A stretch of DNA of 10,611 bases from an uncultured Solirubrobacter sp. (GTDB lineage Bacteria > Actinomycetota > Thermoleophilia > Solirubrobacterales > Solirubrobacteraceae): positions 1 through 10,611 of the forward strand of contig CALMNS010000787.1 in assembly GCA_937871635.1 (NCBI GenBank). The letters are read 5' to 3'. The position numbers and the translations under genes are program-made. Positions 8,488 through 10,611 of this stretch are shown one piece after another. The notes under the pieces were generated by a model that saw only the letters and a list, made by a program, of their open reading frames with translations, was not told the DNA's origin and ran no database searches. The stretch's first letter is position 1. Every line of letters starts with the position of its first letter.

Positions 8488-8937
8488 GTGACTCGTCCGA
8501 GGGCCGCCTTCGCGCGCGACCCGGCCACCGCCGCGTACTACGAGCGGCGCGCCGCCGAGTACGACGAGTGGTACCTCGGCCAGGGCCGCTTCGCCTCCCG
8601 CGAACGACCCGGGTGGCGATCCGAGCTCGACCGGGTGGTCGAGCTGGTCGCGGGGCTGCCCGCCGCGCGCACCCTCGACGTGGCCTGTGGCAGCGGCTTC
8701 CTGACCCGGCACCTCCGTGGACTGGTGGTGGCGCTGGACCAGAGCCGGGCGATGGTCGCCCTGACCCAGTCGCGGCTGCCGCGCGGCGTCGCGCTTGTCG
8801 GCGACGCCTTGGCCCTGCCCTTCGCCGACGGCGCCTTCGACCGGGTGCTGACCGGTCACCTCGGTAGGAAGGTCGGTAGCGCTGGTCAGGCCCCCGGCGG
8901 CAGGGCGCCCGTGTCCTTGAGCTTCGCGCGCAGGTAG
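8488..8937 (+). pseudogene. Class I SAM-dependent methyltransferase, truncated at the 3' end
   Basis: The first 124 residues are a good N-terminal half of a class I methyltransferase. They contain AAYYERRAAEYDEWYLGQGR (15-34), the SAM-binding motif I LDVACGSGF (63-71), the acidic residue ending the next strand (VALDQS, Asp84), GDALALPFADGAFD (105-118) and RVLTGH (119-124). The homology stops at about base 8860. The remaining residues (LGRKVG onward) are unrelated; the last 52 bases are antisense to the carboxypeptidase gene. As I recall the family, another 70-100 residues completing the Rossmann sheet should follow, so the product is probably non-functional. GTG 8488 is preferred because the homologous region begins just after it; ATG 8443 and ATG 8470 are in-frame alternatives, and none has a clear Shine-Dalgarno. 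It could instead be a short, unusual but expressed protein, or an assembly join. Confidence 0.65.
8861..8879. repeat. Short direct repeat at the methyltransferase break
   Basis: TCGGTAG occurs at 8861-8867 and again at 8873-8879, five bases apart (period 12). It lies exactly in the strip between the last recognisable methyltransferase codon and the carboxypeptidase stop. CTGACC (8848-8853) and GGTCAG (8884-8889) flank it as inverted six-base arms. It may be a deletion or insertion scar, or the remains of a terminator. It is short enough to be chance. Confidence 0.35.
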
Positions 8938-10409
8938 CCGAGAAACGGCTGCGGGGAGAGCCCCTCCCCGGTCACCCGGGCGAGCAGCTCGCGGGTGTCG
9001 AACTTGCGCCCGTGGCGGTGGACGTGCTCGCCCAGCCACTCGCGCAGCGGGGCGAAATCGCCCGTCTCGATCGCGGCGTCGAGGTCGGGCACGTCGGCCC
9101 GCAGGCGGCGCCACAGCTGGGCGGCGACGAGGTTGCCGAGCGTGTAGGTGGCGAAGTAGCCGATGGCGCCCATGCCCCAGTGGATGTCCTGTAGGACGCC
9201 CTCGCGGTCGTCGGCCACCTCGACGCCGAGGTCCGACAGCATCCGGGCGTTCCAGGCGGCGGGGAGGTCGTCCACCGCGAGCGTGCCGTCGATTAGCGCC
9301 AGCTCGAGCTCGAAGCGCAGCACGACGTGGAGGTTGTAGGTCGTCTCGTCCGCCTCCACCCGGATAAGCGACCGCGAGACGGCGTTGACGGCGCGGAAGA
9401 GCCCGTCCGCGTCGAGCCCGGGCGGGAGGCCGCCGCCGAGCGTCTCGCGCAGCCGGGGCAGCACCCAGACGCAGAAGGGCCGGCCGCGACCGACGAGGTT
9501 CTCCCACATCCGGCTCTGCGACTCGTGGACGGCCAGCGACGCGGGGGCGTCGAGCGTCGTGCGGGCGAGTTCCGGGGCGTGGCGCGCGTCGTAGAGCCCG
9601 TGGCCGAACTCGTGCAGCACGGAGTAGAGCGCCATCCCGAAGTCGTGCTCGTCGTAGCGGGTGGTGATCCGGGTGTCGCCGGGCCCCATGCCCATCGCGA
9701 ACGGGTGCGGCGCCGGGTCCAGGCGCCAGGCGTCCGGGTCATAGCCGATCGCCCCGAGGACGTCGAGCACGGCGTGACGCTGGGTCGCGACGTCCCACGG
9801 GCCGGCGAAGACGCCCGCGTTGCGCGGCTCCTCGTCCGGGCCCGCCGTGGCCTGCACGAGCGGGACCAGCCCGTCGCGCAGCTCGGCGAGGACGGGCACC
9901 ACCTCGGCGGTGCGCATCCCGGGCTCGTAGTCGTCGAGCAGGACGTCGTAGGGGTGCTCGGCCTCCCCGAACAGGGCGACGTAGCGGTGACGGAGCTCGA
10001 CCTGGCGCTCGAGGGCGTCGCGGAAGCGGCCGAAGTCGCCGGCCTGGTGGGCGTCGAGCCACGCCTCCTGCCCGAGCGAGGCGGCGCGGGTGAGCTCGGC
10101 GGAGAGCTCGGCGGGGATGCGGACCGCCTTCTCGTGGTCGCGCCGGAGCCGGCGGGCGAGGCGCACGTCGTTGGAGTCGGGGTCCTCGTCGCGGAGCCTC
10201 GGCTCGAGGGCGTCGAGCAGGCGCCCGAGCGCGGGATCGGTCAGCCGGGCGTGGGTGACCGCGTCGAGCGTCGCGAGCCGCTCGGCACGGGTCGCGCCGC
10301 CCGCGGGCGGCATGGTCGTGTGCTGGTCCCAATGCAGCAGCCCGGTGACGCCGTGCAGGTCAGCGAGCTCCGCCGCCCGCACGCGGAGCTGGGCGAGGTC
10401 GTCTCCCAC
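8886..10409 (-). CDS. M32 family metallocarboxypeptidase (carboxypeptidase Taq type)
   Basis: This 507-residue cytoplasmic enzyme matches the M32 family in length and motifs. The family removes C-terminal residues from peptides with a metal-dependent mechanism. Motifs in order: LLHWDQHTTMPPAGGATRAE (24-43) near the N-terminus; HPFAMGMGPGDTRITTRYDE (235-254); catalytic HEFGH (266-270) with H266 and H270 as metal ligands and E267 as general base; HESQSRMWEN (295-304), supplying the third ligand E296; EADETTYNLH (352-361); and DIHWGMGAIGYFATYTLGNL (408-427). The C-terminus (PFLGYLRAKLKDTG) looks complete, so the converging methyltransferase, not this gene, is the damaged one. The start is GTG at 10409, directly after an in-frame TAG at 10413-10415, and the family N-terminus fits. 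Only three bases separate it from the upstream gene's stop, suggesting translational coupling. Confidence 0.96.
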   Translation of the reverse strand: MGDDLAQLRVRAAELADLHGVTGLLHWDQHTTMPPAGGATRAERLATLDAVTHARLTDPALGRLLDALEPRLRDEDPDSNDVRLARRLRRDHEKAVRIPAELSAELTRAASLGQEAWLDAHQAGDFGRFRDALERQVELRHRYVALFGEAEHPYDVLLDDYEPGMRTAEVVPVLAELRDGLVPLVQATAGPDEEPRNAGVFAGPWDVATQRHAVLDVLGAIGYDPDAWRLDPAPHPFAMGMGPGDTRITTRYDEHDFGMALYSVLHEFGHGLYDARHAPELARTTLDAPASLAVHESQSRMWENLVGRGRPFCVWVLPRLRETLGGGLPPGLDADGLFRAVNAVSRSLIRVEADETTYNLHVVLRFELELALIDGTLAVDDLPAAWNARMLSDLGVEVADDREGVLQDIHWGMGAIGYFATYTLGNLVAAQLWRRLRADVPDLDAAIETGDFAPLREWLGEHVHRHGRKFDTRELLARVTGEGLSPQPFLGYLRAKLKDTGALPPGA

Positions 10410-10412
10410 GCG

Positions 10413-10611
10413 CTACCGCCCGGCGCGGGCGTACACGTCGTCGAGCAGCGCGTCGGCGTCGGCCAGCTCGAAGTTGTCGGCCAGGTAGTGCTCGGTCTCC
10501 TCGCGCGGCGTCCCGTTGAGGGCCATGTTCAGAGCGATGAGCCGCGCCCCCTCCTCGTCGCCGCCCGCGGCCGGGCCGGGGTCGGCGGCGGGCGGCGGCG
10601 CCGCCTCGACC
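10413..10611 (-). CDS. C-terminus of an unidentified protein, 5'-partial
   Basis: Only the last 65 residues are visible; the gene continues beyond the right edge. An Ala/Pro/Gly-rich linker (VEAAPPPAADPGPAAGGDEE) is followed by a compact terminal module of about 44 residues: ARLIALNMALNGTPREETEH, then YLADNFELADADALLDDVYA, then RAGR and TAG. The module looks like two or three helices with a TPREET turn. From memory, similar tails end various proteins in Solirubrobacterales-type genomes, but I cannot name the family. The codon pattern and placement three bases before the carboxypeptidase GTG support a real gene in the same transcript. No function is proposed. Confidence 0.6.
   Translation of the reverse strand, partial: VEAAPPPAADPGPAAGGDEEGARLIALNMALNGTPREETEHYLADNFELADADALLDDVYARAGR

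Noticed and set aside
8858..8892. A tRNA fragment, because GGTCGGTAGCGCTGG resembles a D-arm
   Set aside because: No acceptor stem, anticodon arm or T-arm consensus can be found around it.
8860..8937. A simple frameshift explaining the methyltransferase truncation
   Set aside because: None of the three forward frames after 8860 continues the methyltransferase; the bases from 8886 on are the carboxypeptidase C-terminus on the other strand, so sequence is missing and not just out of frame.

Overview
The window is about 10.6 kb of very GC-rich bacterial chromosome. It is dense with genes, uses third-position G/C heavily and uses GTG starts. Gene content and protein style suggest a high-GC actinobacterial lineage: alanine- and arginine-rich proteins, an FtsH with a long Pro/Gly-rich N-terminus, and an M32 carboxypeptidase. 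Thermoleophilia/Solirubrobacterales is my best guess, by recollection of similar proteins rather than by any search. No rRNA, tRNA, CRISPR array, insertion sequence or prophage gene is visible.

Layout from left to right. The 3' part of a secreted LysM plus lytic transglycosylase gene (+, cut by the left edge) is followed by a 323-base convergent intergenic region rich in palindromes. That region holds a small hairpin cluster, two near-identical 57-base hairpins in tandem, and a third, larger imperfect palindrome. A minus-strand block follows, transcribed right to left: a tandem HD-GYP protein (4426-5790), uvrA (1463-4363) and a small SnoaL/DUF4440-like protein (956-1399). The last gene may have its own MerR-type promoter. 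ftsH (5847-7952, +) is divergent from the HD-GYP gene across 56 bases. A small hypothetical helical protein (7949-8407, -) converges on ftsH with overlapping stop codons. A methyltransferase gene that appears truncated (8488-8937, +) runs tail-to-tail into an intact M32 carboxypeptidase (8886-10409, -). The last gene, whose C-terminus alone is visible, lies three bases upstream of the carboxypeptidase (10413-10611, -).

Functionally this is a mostly ordinary housekeeping neighbourhood: nucleotide excision repair (UvrA), membrane and cytosolic proteolysis (FtsH), peptide trimming (M32) and cell-wall turnover (transglycosylase). It does not read as one dedicated system. The points most worth a second look are: (1) the paired 57-base hairpin elements and neighbouring palindromes at 641-912; (2) the methyltransferase that loses its C-terminal half at about 8860, where a 12-base-period repeat sits; (3) the duplicated HD-GYP protein, with one degenerate domain and one GYH variant; and (4) an FtsH whose pore-loop aromatic residue is isoleucine. 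I do not see a convincing new multi-gene defence or biosynthetic system.
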